Assembly: GCA_025057335.1 (NCBI GenBank)
Contig: JANWXG010000140.1
Location: 1 to 7,087, forward strand
Length of the DNA: 7,087 nucleotides
Origin: a bacterium
GTDB lineage: Bacteria; Armatimonadota; HRBIN16
Direction: 5' to 3'
Part shown: positions 1 through 5,258 of the stretch, one piece after another
How the letters are laid out: each line of letters begins with the position of its first letter
Position numbering within the stretch: the first letter of the stretch is position 1
Program-made: the position numbers and the translations under genes
The notes under the pieces: generated by a model
The model's database searches: none
What the model was told of the DNA's origin: nothing
What the model saw: the letters and a program-made list of their open reading frames with translations, nothing else

Positions 1-16
1 TGGTGAGCCATCTCTC

Positions 17-91
17 TGTCATGCTGAGCGCAGGCGAAGAATCTCATCTTGGCGAGGACGGAAGAGATTCTTCGCTCCGCTCAGAATGACA
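17..91. repeat. Long imperfect inverted repeat of the dispersed 'SERSEES' type
   Basis: The left arm at 17-45 (TGTCATGCTGAGCG, then CAGGCGAAGAATCTC) is complementary to the right arm at 64-91 (GAGATTCTTCGC, then TCCGCTCAGAATGACA). There is one substitution and a small indel in about 28 pairs. The arms enclose an 18-base spacer at 46-63, so the whole would fold into a long hairpin. Translated, such arms give the CHSERSEESL string that turns up in many spurious database proteins, which marks this as one copy of a widely dispersed non-coding repeat. It has no T-run, so it is not a classical intrinsic terminator. It could be a REP- or MITE-like element. I cannot identify target-site duplications. 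Confidence 0.85.
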
Positions 92-141
92 ACGTTGGAG
101 GGCGCACTGAAGTGCACATGACAAAACAGGTGTGCTCGTCG

Positions 142-159
142 TGCAGGCTTCAGCCTGCA
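142..159. repeat. Perfect short palindrome TGCAGGCT-TC-AGCCTGCA
   Basis: The 8-base arms at 142-149 and 152-159 are perfectly complementary around a TC centre. It lies 50 bases after the long hairpin and is followed by purine-rich sequence, not a T-run, so it is unlikely to be a terminator. From memory, GCAGGCTGAAGCCTGC-type palindromes recur between genes in several environmental bacterial genomes. Membership of a dispersed family is therefore plausible but not shown by one copy. Confidence 0.7.
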
Positions 160-327
160 AGGAGCGCAAGACGAATGGTGTTACGCTGAGCCGAAGGCGA
201 AGGCGGCGTCGTTTCCTCCCCCTCTCTTTCGCACCTGGCTGATGGTTATCCTGTCTTTCAATATACAACCGAGTTTTTCCTGCCGAGTATCTGTCCTGTC
301 CTGATGGAGGGGAGAGACGGGCAATAA

Positions 328-344
328 GGCAGGGAATCCCTGCC
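328..344. repeat. Perfect inverted repeat GGCAGGGA-A-TCCCTGCC in the kinase leader
   Basis: Two 8-base arms (328-335 and 337-344) flank a single A, giving a dyad with a centre too small for a stable unstrained loop. It could be an operator bound by a dimeric protein or another dispersed repeat. It ends 13 bases before GTG 358 and 49 bases before the preferred GTG 394, so it lies in the promoter or 5' untranslated region of the heptose kinase cluster. Confidence 0.65.
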
Positions 345-382
345 TGGAAAACGAATTGTGCAGAACATAGCCTGTTGCCTCA

Positions 383-393
383 GGGGGAAGAGA
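383..393 (+). promoter_or_regulatory. Ribosome binding site favouring GTG 394
   Basis: GGGGGAAG at 383-390 lies directly before GTG 394 at a usable spacing of a few bases. The earlier in-frame GTG at 358 has only GGAAAA at 346-351. Starting at 394 also gives an N-terminus (MSIAEYEQILQRFADL before the first strand) of the length usual for the family, so this site decides the start. Confidence 0.55.
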
Positions 394-1407
394 GTGTCTA
401 TCGCCGAGTACGAGCAGATACTGCAACGTTTCGCCGACCTGCGCGTGGTCGTCATTGGCGACCTGATGCTGGATGAGTACGTGTTTGGGATAGTGCGTCG
501 CATCTCGCCTGAAGCGCCTGTGCCCGTAGTGGAGTGGACGGAAGAGAGCTACGTGCCAGGCGGAGCTGCCAACGTGGCGAACAACCTGCTTGCGCTGGGA
601 GCGCAGGTCAGCGTGTTCGGCGTGGTGGGCAACGACGAGAAGGGGCGCATCTTGACCGCCCATCTCGCCGAGAGTGGGGTAGACATCGCAGGCGTGCTGG
701 TAGACGACACGCGCGTCACCACGTGTAAAACGCGCGTGATTGCGCACAGTCAGCAAGTGGTGCGCCTAGACCGTGAGCAAAGACACCCCATTTCACAAAA
801 TCTACACCAGGAGTTACTGCGACGGTTCGAGGCGGTGCTTTCTCGTGCCAACGCCGTAGTGATTTCGGACTATCAGAAAGGGGTGTTGACCTCTGCCGTG
901 ACGCGCGAGGTCGTCGAGAGGTGTCTTTCCGCAGAGGTGTTGGTCACTGCGAACCCGAAGCCGCCCCTCTTGCGTCATCTACGAGGAACCCATCTAGTTT
1001 CCATCAACCTGCAGGAAGCGCAGAGCTTCGCGCACAGTGCGGGCGACGGAACGGAGTTACACTCCCTTGCCCAGGTTTCCGCATTCGCGCAGGAGTGGCG
1101 CCAGGCGCTGGGGGTTGGTGCCTTGGTCGTGACGCTGGGAGCGGAGGGGATGCTTCTAAGCACAGAGAGTGATGCTGAAGTACACGTGCCCGCGATGCCA
1201 GTGGAAGTGTATGACACCGCTGGTGCAGGAGACACGGTCATTGCCACCCTCACCTGCGCGCTATCAGCAGGAGCAGACTGGTTGACAGCTGCTCGGTTGG
1301 CGAACGCGGCTGCGGGTAGCGTGGTGCGCCATGTGGGGGTCGTTCCCCCCCGGCGCGAGGAGATTCTGCGCTTACTTGCCGAGAATCCTTCGGGCAGGCT
1401 CGCTTAG
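394..1407 (+). CDS. hldA: D-glycero-beta-D-manno-heptose-7-phosphate kinase (PfkB family), stand-alone
   Basis: This enzyme phosphorylates D-glycero-D-manno-heptose 7-phosphate at C1 in the cytosol, an early step to ADP-heptose for LPS core or other surface heptose glycans. In the 337-residue form starting at GTG 394, GDLMLDEY is at 22-29, the family signature RISPEAPVPVV at 36-46, PGGAANVANN at 55-64, and the PfkB anion hole and catalytic loop DTAGAGDT at 274-281 with D280 as the likely base. The length fits the kinase half of HldE only. The nucleotidyltransferase half is absent, so a separate HldC-type enzyme would be needed (also named rfaE1). Oddities are ANPKPP at 186-191, where most relatives have a DPK motif, and DTAGAGD in place of the common DVTGAGD. 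The start could instead be GTG 358, adding 12 residues; an in-frame TAA at 325-327 rules out anything longer. It is first in a likely three-gene cluster, with a 14-base gap to the next gene. A related sugar kinase of another specificity is less likely. Confidence 0.9.
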   Translation: MSIAEYEQILQRFADLRVVVIGDLMLDEYVFGIVRRISPEAPVPVVEWTEESYVPGGAANVANNLLALGAQVSVFGVVGNDEKGRILTAHLAESGVDIAGVLVDDTRVTTCKTRVIAHSQQVVRLDREQRHPISQNLHQELLRRFEAVLSRANAVVISDYQKGVLTSAVTREVVERCLSAEVLVTANPKPPLLRHLRGTHLVSINLQEAQSFAHSAGDGTELHSLAQVSAFAQEWRQALGVGALVVTLGAEGMLLSTESDAEVHVPAMPVEVYDTAGAGDTVIATLTCALSAGADWLTAARLANAAAGSVVRHVGVVPPRREEILRLLAENPSGRLA

Positions 1408-1421
1408 CGGAGGAGTGAAGG

Positions 1422-3284
1422 ATGCGAAGCCAGGGGATACTGTTGTCGTTCTGTGTCGCTATGTGCCTTGTGCTGATGGTATCGCACCACCTCAGCGCAC
1501 AGGTTTTGCCGCGCGTAGAGGTGCGCGGAAGCACGCTGTTGGTGAATCGCGAGGTAGCTCTGCGCGTGCGAGTAGCCAACGGTGACCTCGCTCCGGAACA
1601 ACGGGTACGGATCGCAGCTGAGAGGTTACAAGCCGCGGTAGCGCGGGGGCTCGGGGCACAGCATATAGGGGTTAGGAAGGAAAGACGACGCGCCGCAGTA
1701 ACCCTTGGCGGCGGGGTATTGCTCTACGCGACGCGCGCTGATGCTCGCGAGGCAGGGACGACACCGAGCCGCCTCGCGCAGGCATGGGCAAGCTCCCTGC
1801 GGCACTGCCTCTCTATTCCTCCCCTGAGTCTGAGCACCCGCGAACTGCTAGTGCCCCTGGGTGAGGCCAGGCTCGTGCGCGTGAACACCTGGCTGGAAGG
1901 CACGGTGGTGGTCGCCCCAACAGGGGCACCAGACGACGGAGTAGCCGACCCTGCAATCATTGGCGACGGGCGCACCGTGCGCGTTGTAGGACGCACAGTG
2001 GGGCGAGAACAGATACTGGTCTCTGTCGGCGAGGTCTCGGTGCCGCTCATGGTGACCGTGCGCAAGTACGCGGGCGAGGTCCGGGTAAGCGAGCCTGTGG
2101 TAGTGACGGGGATAGAACCGTCAGCGGACTTTGTGAGGCAGGCAGTAGAAGCGGCGATTCTGCGCTCGGCGCAGCTGGAGCCAGGGGCACAGCTGCAAGT
2201 CATGGCACCGGTTCGGCTGAGCAGCGTGCCTGACGTTGGACAGTCCACGACAGCGACTGCGCAGGTGCGTGCCTCTGGCTCAGGCTACATCGCGCGTGAG
2301 CAACAGGTACAGCTCAGTGTGGTCAACCGTCCCTTCTCTTTCTCGGAGCCTGTCTTGCTGATGGTCAGCAACGAACCGGAGCGGGTGCAGCGGGCGCAAA
2401 CTCTGTTCTCGGGCGAGGTCAGCGAAGTGCGCGGAGCGCGACTGCTCTACCATCACATGAACGGCATGGTGCAGGACGGTCTGCTGCTCATCGAGATGTT
2501 GAATCCCACAGAGGTTGCCCGGGTAGCACATCTGACTGGCGCCGCAAGTGTGCCCATGCGGGACACAGTGCGCGTGGGATACATCGCTGGGGAGCTGTTT
2601 CTGCGGGCGCTCATGAACAACATGGGGCATCTTGTCGTCATTCCCCCACAGAGCAAAGTGGTGTTGCTGGCGCAGAGGATACGTCCTCTGGATACTGCAA
2701 GCGGGGTGTTGCAGGTACGCCTGCTCCCTCAAGGGGATGCGCAGCCCCTCGCACCTTGCGTGCTGAAAGTGGCGATGCTGGTTTACCAGAACCAGCCACT
2801 GCCGCTTCTGGGCACAACGACAGCATGGGGGTTCACTCCCCCCCGTCCGCTCACTCCAGAGGAGTATCAGCAGATTGCGGACACCGAACATATCTACCCG
2901 ACCAGCCAGAAGGTGTTGACCGCTACCTACGTCGTGGGGCAGCGCTGGCAGTTCATTCGCATCGGCGAGCAAGCGGTGCGCAACCATCGGGAGCAACGCA
3001 GGCTAGCAGGCAACTATGGTGTCATCTATGAAGTGCGCGTGGAACTGGTTAACCCTACCGACCAGCCGCGCGACATAGAGCTGGTGTTTGAGCCCAGCGG
3101 TGGAGAGGCGGGGGGCGTGTTCGTTATCGGCAGTGAGGTGCGTGGCGTGCCGCGCGCCCTGCCTCCGAGAGAGTTCTCTATTGCCCGTCTGCGCCTACAG
3201 CCCGGACAGAGGCGCAATGTGACTATCCGTACCATGCCACTGGCGGGGTCCAACTATCCCGCCACGCTGATGGTTCGGTCTTGA
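1422..3284 (+). CDS. Secreted beta-rich protein of unknown function (620 aa)
   Basis: I do not recognise a named family for the whole protein. A Sec signal peptide is clear: MRSQ, a hydrophobic core at about 6-20, and LSA before Q27 as the likely cleavage site, so the mature protein is periplasmic or surface-exposed. Residues about 28-135 have an ERL helix near 65-70, then DAREAG at 107-112 and a helix around W122. This pattern resembles the periplasmic N-terminal region of some cyanobacterial MscS-like channels (from memory). Residues about 140-225 begin LLVPLGEARLV and look like a bacterial Ig-like or pilus-assembly N-terminal fold. The C-terminal half, with LLYHHMNG, GNYGVIYEV at 530-538 and a closing RRNVTIRTMP strand, recalls cyanobacterial DUF3370 proteins. 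No membrane anchor or catalytic motif is seen after the signal peptide. A good ribosome site (GGAGG, 1410-1414) precedes ATG 1422. It sits 14 bases after the heptose kinase and 12 before the acetyltransferase, suggesting co-transcription. Confidence 0.85.
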   Translation: MRSQGILLSFCVAMCLVLMVSHHLSAQVLPRVEVRGSTLLVNREVALRVRVANGDLAPEQRVRIAAERLQAAVARGLGAQHIGVRKERRRAAVTLGGGVLLYATRADAREAGTTPSRLAQAWASSLRHCLSIPPLSLSTRELLVPLGEARLVRVNTWLEGTVVVAPTGAPDDGVADPAIIGDGRTVRVVGRTVGREQILVSVGEVSVPLMVTVRKYAGEVRVSEPVVVTGIEPSADFVRQAVEAAILRSAQLEPGAQLQVMAPVRLSSVPDVGQSTTATAQVRASGSGYIAREQQVQLSVVNRPFSFSEPVLLMVSNEPERVQRAQTLFSGEVSEVRGARLLYHHMNGMVQDGLLLIEMLNPTEVARVAHLTGAASVPMRDTVRVGYIAGELFLRALMNNMGHLVVIPPQSKVVLLAQRIRPLDTASGVLQVRLLPQGDAQPLAPCVLKVAMLVYQNQPLPLLGTTTAWGFTPPRPLTPEEYQQIADTEHIYPTSQKVLTATYVVGQRWQFIRIGEQAVRNHREQRRLAGNYGVIYEVRVELVNPTDQPRDIELVFEPSGGEAGGVFVIGSEVRGVPRALPPREFSIARLRLQPGQRRNVTIRTMPLAGSNYPATLMVRS

Positions 3285-3296
3285 TGGCGTGCAGCG

Positions 3297-3767
3297 ATGA
3301 ATGGCGTCATTCGAAAGGCGCGCACGTCGGATGTTCCCGCGATGCAGCGCCTCGTCAACCTTTTTGCCGACCGTGGGGAGATGTTGCATCGCTCCCTGTC
3401 GCAGTTCTACGAGAACTTGCGCGACTTCTTCGTCGTGGAGGAAGAGGGGAGAGTCGTCGGCTGCGTGGCGCTGCACGTGGTATGGCGTGACCTGGCAGAG
3501 ATTAAGTCTCTTGCGGTCGCGGAGGAGGCGCAGGGCAGGGGCTATGGCAAACAGCTGGTGCTGGAGTGCCTGCGCGAGGCTCCCCATCTGGGCGTAGAGC
3601 GGGTGTTTGCCCTCACCTATAAGCCGCAGTTCTTCGAGAAGCTGGGGTTTCGGGTGTGCGACCGAGCCGACTTGCCTCGCAAAGTGTGGACGGAGTGCAT
3701 CCACTGTCCCAAGTTCTACGATTGCCGAGAGGTCGCAGTGATCATTGAGGTGTCTCCCAGTAGCTGA
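3297..3767 (+). CDS. GNAT N-acetyltransferase, ArgA-like (N-acetylglutamate synthase type)
   Basis: This 156-residue single-domain GNAT protein would transfer acetyl from acetyl-CoA to an amino group. The N-terminus IRKARTSDVPAMQRL is the typical first strand and helix. IKSLAVAEEAQGRGYGKQL at 69-87 is motif A, with QGRGYG binding the CoA pyrophosphate. FFEKLGFRV is the usual motif B helix-turn. The tail LPRKVWTECIHCPKFYDCREVAV, with C134, C137 and C143, is characteristic of the short COG1246 ArgA-like group, which includes stand-alone N-acetylglutamate synthases of the arginine pathway. Substrate cannot be proved from sequence, so no symbol is given. ATG 3297 lies 12 bases after the preceding stop and has no convincing Shine-Dalgarno, consistent with translational coupling to the upstream gene. 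Its 3' end meets tRNA-Ser, on the other strand, only 20 bases away. Confidence 0.88.
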   Translation: MNGVIRKARTSDVPAMQRLVNLFADRGEMLHRSLSQFYENLRDFFVVEEEGRVVGCVALHVVWRDLAEIKSLAVAEEAQGRGYGKQLVLECLREAPHLGVERVFALTYKPQFFEKLGFRVCDRADLPRKVWTECIHCPKFYDCREVAVIIEVSPSS

Positions 3768-3787
3768 ATACACGCTGTGCGCGGACA

Positions 3788-3880
3788 TGGCGGAGCGGGT
3801 GGGATTCGAACCCACGAGGCACGTTGTGCGCGCCCACACGCTCTCCAGGCGTGCGCCTTAGACCACTCGGCCACCGCTCC
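3788..3880 (-). tRNA. tRNA-Ser (anticodon GGA), CCA encoded
   Basis: Read on the minus strand, the acceptor arm GGAGCGG (3874-3880) pairs with CCGCTCC (3792-3798), followed by discriminator G at 3791 and an encoded CCA at 3788-3790. The D arm carries GCCGAGTGGTCTAAGGC. The anticodon stem CACGC/GCGTG (3849-3853 with 3837-3841) holds loop CTGGAGA with anticodon GGA at 3844-3846, which reads UCC and UCU. A long variable arm (stem GCAC/GTGC) marks a class II serine tRNA. The T arm is GTGGG-TTCGAAT-CCCAC (3799-3815). All stems are perfect, so the gene looks functional. Confidence 0.97.
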
Positions 3881-3891
3881 CTGCCGTGAGG

Positions 3892-3920
3892 ATTATATCA
3901 CAACGGGAGGAAGGCATCAA
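3892..3920 (-). promoter_or_regulatory. Sigma-70-type promoter of tRNA-Ser
   Basis: On the minus strand, TTGATG (3915-3920) is a 4/6 -35 box and TATAAT (3892-3897) a perfect -10 box, with an optimal 17-base spacer. Transcription would start around 3885, a few bases before the first tRNA nucleotide. It lies between the end of the 343-residue gene and the tRNA, so the tRNA need not depend on read-through. Confidence 0.75.
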
Positions 3921-3992
3921 GGGTAGGCAGTGCCTGCACAAGGCGTCCCTTCTCCCAGACTGGCTCTGTGAGACCGTCTTGCCTCGGCTCTT
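3921..3992 (-). other. Spacer between the 343-aa gene and the tRNA-Ser promoter
   Basis: No gene is supported. A weak palindrome AGGCA-G-TGCCT at 3925-3935 has no T-run, so I do not call a terminator. The minus-strand reading frame that continues through this spacer to a stop near 3898 gives plausible-looking but short text (EPVWEKGRLVQALPTLDAF), with no start of its own outside the overlapping gene. Confidence 0.4.
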
Positions 3993-5024
3993 CTACTCCG
4001 CGTACATCGCTACTTTTGCCTTCTGGAAGGTTGCGCCAGGCGGTGGCAGCCGGCGTATCGCCTCGTCGTAGTTCACGATATACTCCCACCAGTTGTTGTA
4101 GAAGCCGTCGGTCACGCCCGGCGCTTTTGGAATGCGCTCCATCCACCACTTGTGATGACGCACGATGGCGGGAACGCCCGGCAACGAGCCCCAATCCTTG
4201 TTACTTAGGAGCTTCTTCTTGCGAGGGAGATGAGGATAGGTCAGCCAGTCATCCGCATAGCTCCACACGGGAGTGGGGTTGTCCCAATCGTAGTCACTGC
4301 GCGAATTGGGCGCGTAATGCACGCTACCCACCTCCGACTCGCCCGGGAAATCCTTGTCCACGCGGGTGAAGCGGTTCCAGATGTTGTCGCCGTTGCGCCG
4401 GTGGTCCCAGATGCCCTTGCCGACGGTCAGCGAGAGCACGCTCTCGATGCGATGGCAGTAGCTTTCCAGCATCTCCCCCTCGCCGCGTTCGTAGTTCCAG
4501 CCCATCACCCACAGAGTCTTGCCCACGTCGGGGATGTCGTACGGACGGTAGAACCAGGGGTTGTCCGTCTGGTAGGGGATGCGGTCGCCGGGCGTCTTCC
4601 AGTGGAACTCGTCCCAGTCAAAGTAGGGCGCGCCCCACAGCCAGATTTCGCTCACGTCCTTGGCGCGAATCTTGCGTGTCAGGTCGAACTGCTCGAACAT
4701 GCGGCGGAAGCTGGTCATGCCAGGCACGTGTTTGCTGCGGTCTTGCTCCCACATCTCCAGAAACCGCTCTTCGGTGTAGGTAAAGCCGTTGCGCTTGGTG
4801 GGGAAACCGTCATATTCGATGTACTCCACCACCTGGTAGCGGACGTAGCCTCCGCTAGCCTCGCGGGCGTCGTCAATCATCGCCTGCGTGAGCTGTCGCG
4901 GGTCATGCCACCTCATGTACTGCGTCAGCCGCTGTCCTCCTCGTGTGCGCAGGATGGGGTCGTAGACCAGCACGATGACCTTCACGGTTTTAGGACGCAC
5001 TTTCGCTCGACTCGCCTGGAACAT
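3993..5024 (-). CDS. Conserved aromatic-rich protein of unknown function (343 aa)
   Basis: I do not know a function for this protein. It has no signal peptide or membrane segment with this start, though VKVIVLVYDPI at 14-24 is a buried-strand-like opening. It is very rich in W, Y, D and H. Landmarks are EIWLWGAPYF at 126-135, GWNYERGEGE at 175-184, ESYCHRIESVL at 187-197 (H191, E194), GSVHYAPNSRSDYDWDN at 233-249, and KWWMERIP then NNWWEYIVNYDEA at 310-322. From memory, the order NYxRG, HxIE, HYxPNxxxDYDW, WWM and NWW recurs in an uncharacterised family found across bacteria and in fungi. The H, E, D and N residues suggest a hydrolase or carbohydrate-related active site, but that is inference. 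The start at 5024 is supported by GGAGG (complement of 5034-5038) 9 bases upstream. The gene diverges from the hybrid histidine kinase; no clear terminator follows its TAG at 3993-3995. Confidence 0.85.
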   Translation of the reverse strand: MFQASRAKVRPKTVKVIVLVYDPILRTRGGQRLTQYMRWHDPRQLTQAMIDDAREASGGYVRYQVVEYIEYDGFPTKRNGFTYTEERFLEMWEQDRSKHVPGMTSFRRMFEQFDLTRKIRAKDVSEIWLWGAPYFDWDEFHWKTPGDRIPYQTDNPWFYRPYDIPDVGKTLWVMGWNYERGEGEMLESYCHRIESVLSLTVGKGIWDHRRNGDNIWNRFTRVDKDFPGESEVGSVHYAPNSRSDYDWDNPTPVWSYADDWLTYPHLPRKKKLLSNKDWGSLPGVPAIVRHHKWWMERIPKAPGVTDGFYNNWWEYIVNYDEAIRRLPPPGATFQKAKVAMYAE

Positions 5025-5092
5025 CGAACCTTCCCTCCCTTCTGCAAGGCAGGTACAGTTTTACCGCGATGGGGAGGTATCTCCTGCCGCAG

Positions 5093-5121
5093 TGGCGACT
5101 GGAGGAAAAACCTGCTATAAT
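5093..5121 (+). promoter_or_regulatory. Extended -10 promoter of the hybrid histidine kinase
   Basis: TATAAT at 5116-5121 is a perfect -10 box preceded by TG one base upstream (TGCTATAAT, 5113-5121), the extended -10 form that tolerates a poor -35. The -35 at the 17-base position is TGGCGA (5093-5098), only 3/6. Transcription would begin near 5127-5129, just where the leader stem begins. Confidence 0.7.
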
Positions 5122-5126
5122 GCACT

Positions 5127-5228
5127 GGAAATGCACAGCGGCGGCGCAGCAAGGAGCTTTCCCGCGCAGGGAAGTCAGGGGGATACCATGCTATGGGCGA
5201 TGCAGGGTCACCAGCGGCTGTGCTTTCC
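5127..5228 (+). ncRNA. Candidate structured 5' leader (riboswitch-like), class not recognised
   Basis: GGAAA-T-GCACAGC at 5127-5139 pairs with GCTGTGC-TTTCC at 5217-5228: 12 pairs with a single bulged U at 5132. This closes a domain of about 77 nucleotides that starts at the predicted transcription start. Inside, CTTTCCC at 5157-5163 pairs with GGGAAG at 5169-5174 around a GCGCA loop (one bulged U), and CCAT-GCT-ATGG (5186-5196) could form a small hairpin. The Shine-Dalgarno of the kinase begins 13 bases after the closing stem. I compared it by eye with cobalamin, TPP, c-di-GMP-I, fluoride and ZTP consensus cores and found no match. One caution is that the kinase reading frame stays open back to 5121, with an in-frame ATG at 5193, so part of the leader could be coding. 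Confidence 0.5.
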
Positions 5229-5240
5229 CCAAACCGTTTC

Positions 5241-5249
5241 GGAGGGAGG
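5241..5249 (+). promoter_or_regulatory. Strong Shine-Dalgarno deciding the kinase start
   Basis: GGAGGGAGG lies 9 bases before ATG 5259 and fixes this start over the in-frame ATG at 5193, which has only a run of Gs upstream. UUUCCCC at 5224-5230, part of the leader's 3' closing arm, can pair with GGGAGGA at 5244-5250 with one mismatch and two G-U pairs. This would give a possible but weak way for the leader to hide the site. Confidence 0.7.
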
Positions 5250-5258
5250 ATACAGCCA

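Larger units (their letters stand above)
1..393. other. Non-coding region with three inverted repeats upstream of the heptose kinase
   Basis: I see no credible gene here. The only sizeable reading frame, on the minus strand across 44-268, is low-complexity arginine and serine text ending in CHSERSEESL, which is simply the translation of the dispersed repeat at 17-91. The stretch holds three inverted repeats, listed separately, and a degenerate partial copy of the first repeat's arm around 183-202 (GCTGAGCCGAAGGCGAAG). No clear promoter stands out: TATACA at 262-267 is a possible -10, but nothing 16-18 bases upstream resembles a -35. The end of whatever gene precedes the window is not visible. 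Confidence 0.7.

Noticed and set aside
54..60. Mobile-element or CRISPR origin for the repeats at 17-159
   Set aside because: No transposase, no regularly spaced direct repeats and no target duplication visible; only dispersed inverted repeats are supported.
44..268. Minus-strand 74-residue reading frame ending in CHSERSEESL
   Set aside because: Its C-terminus is the translated dispersed repeat and the rest is arginine/serine low-complexity text; no ribosome site or family.
181..756. Minus-strand 191-codon frame over the start of the heptose kinase
   Set aside because: Antisense to clear PfkB motifs; no family features.
2280..2996. Minus-strand 238-codon frame within the 620-aa gene
   Set aside because: Histidine- and glutamine-rich antisense text with no recognisable domain; the plus strand has a signal peptide and an ordered beta-rich protein.
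3925..3935. AGGCA-G-TGCCT as a terminator of the 343-aa gene
   Set aside because: Five-base arms with a one-base centre and no T-run.
3898..3992. Possible remnant of a coding frame after the 343-aa gene on the minus strand (EPVWEKGRLVQALPTLDAF)
   Set aside because: Too short, without its own start, and it overlaps the tRNA promoter; no family recognised.
4230..5120. Long plus-strand frame of 296 codons opposite the 343-aa gene
   Set aside because: Its text (runs of V, A, H, L) is the usual antisense shadow of a GC-rich gene; the minus-strand protein has ordered motifs and a proper ribosome site.
5169..5187. GGGAAGTCAGG and GATACC, reminiscent of the 3' end of cobalamin riboswitches
   Set aside because: The cobalamin core (GCTGCCCCCGCAACTG-like box and the partner 5' element) is absent, so the likeness is probably chance.
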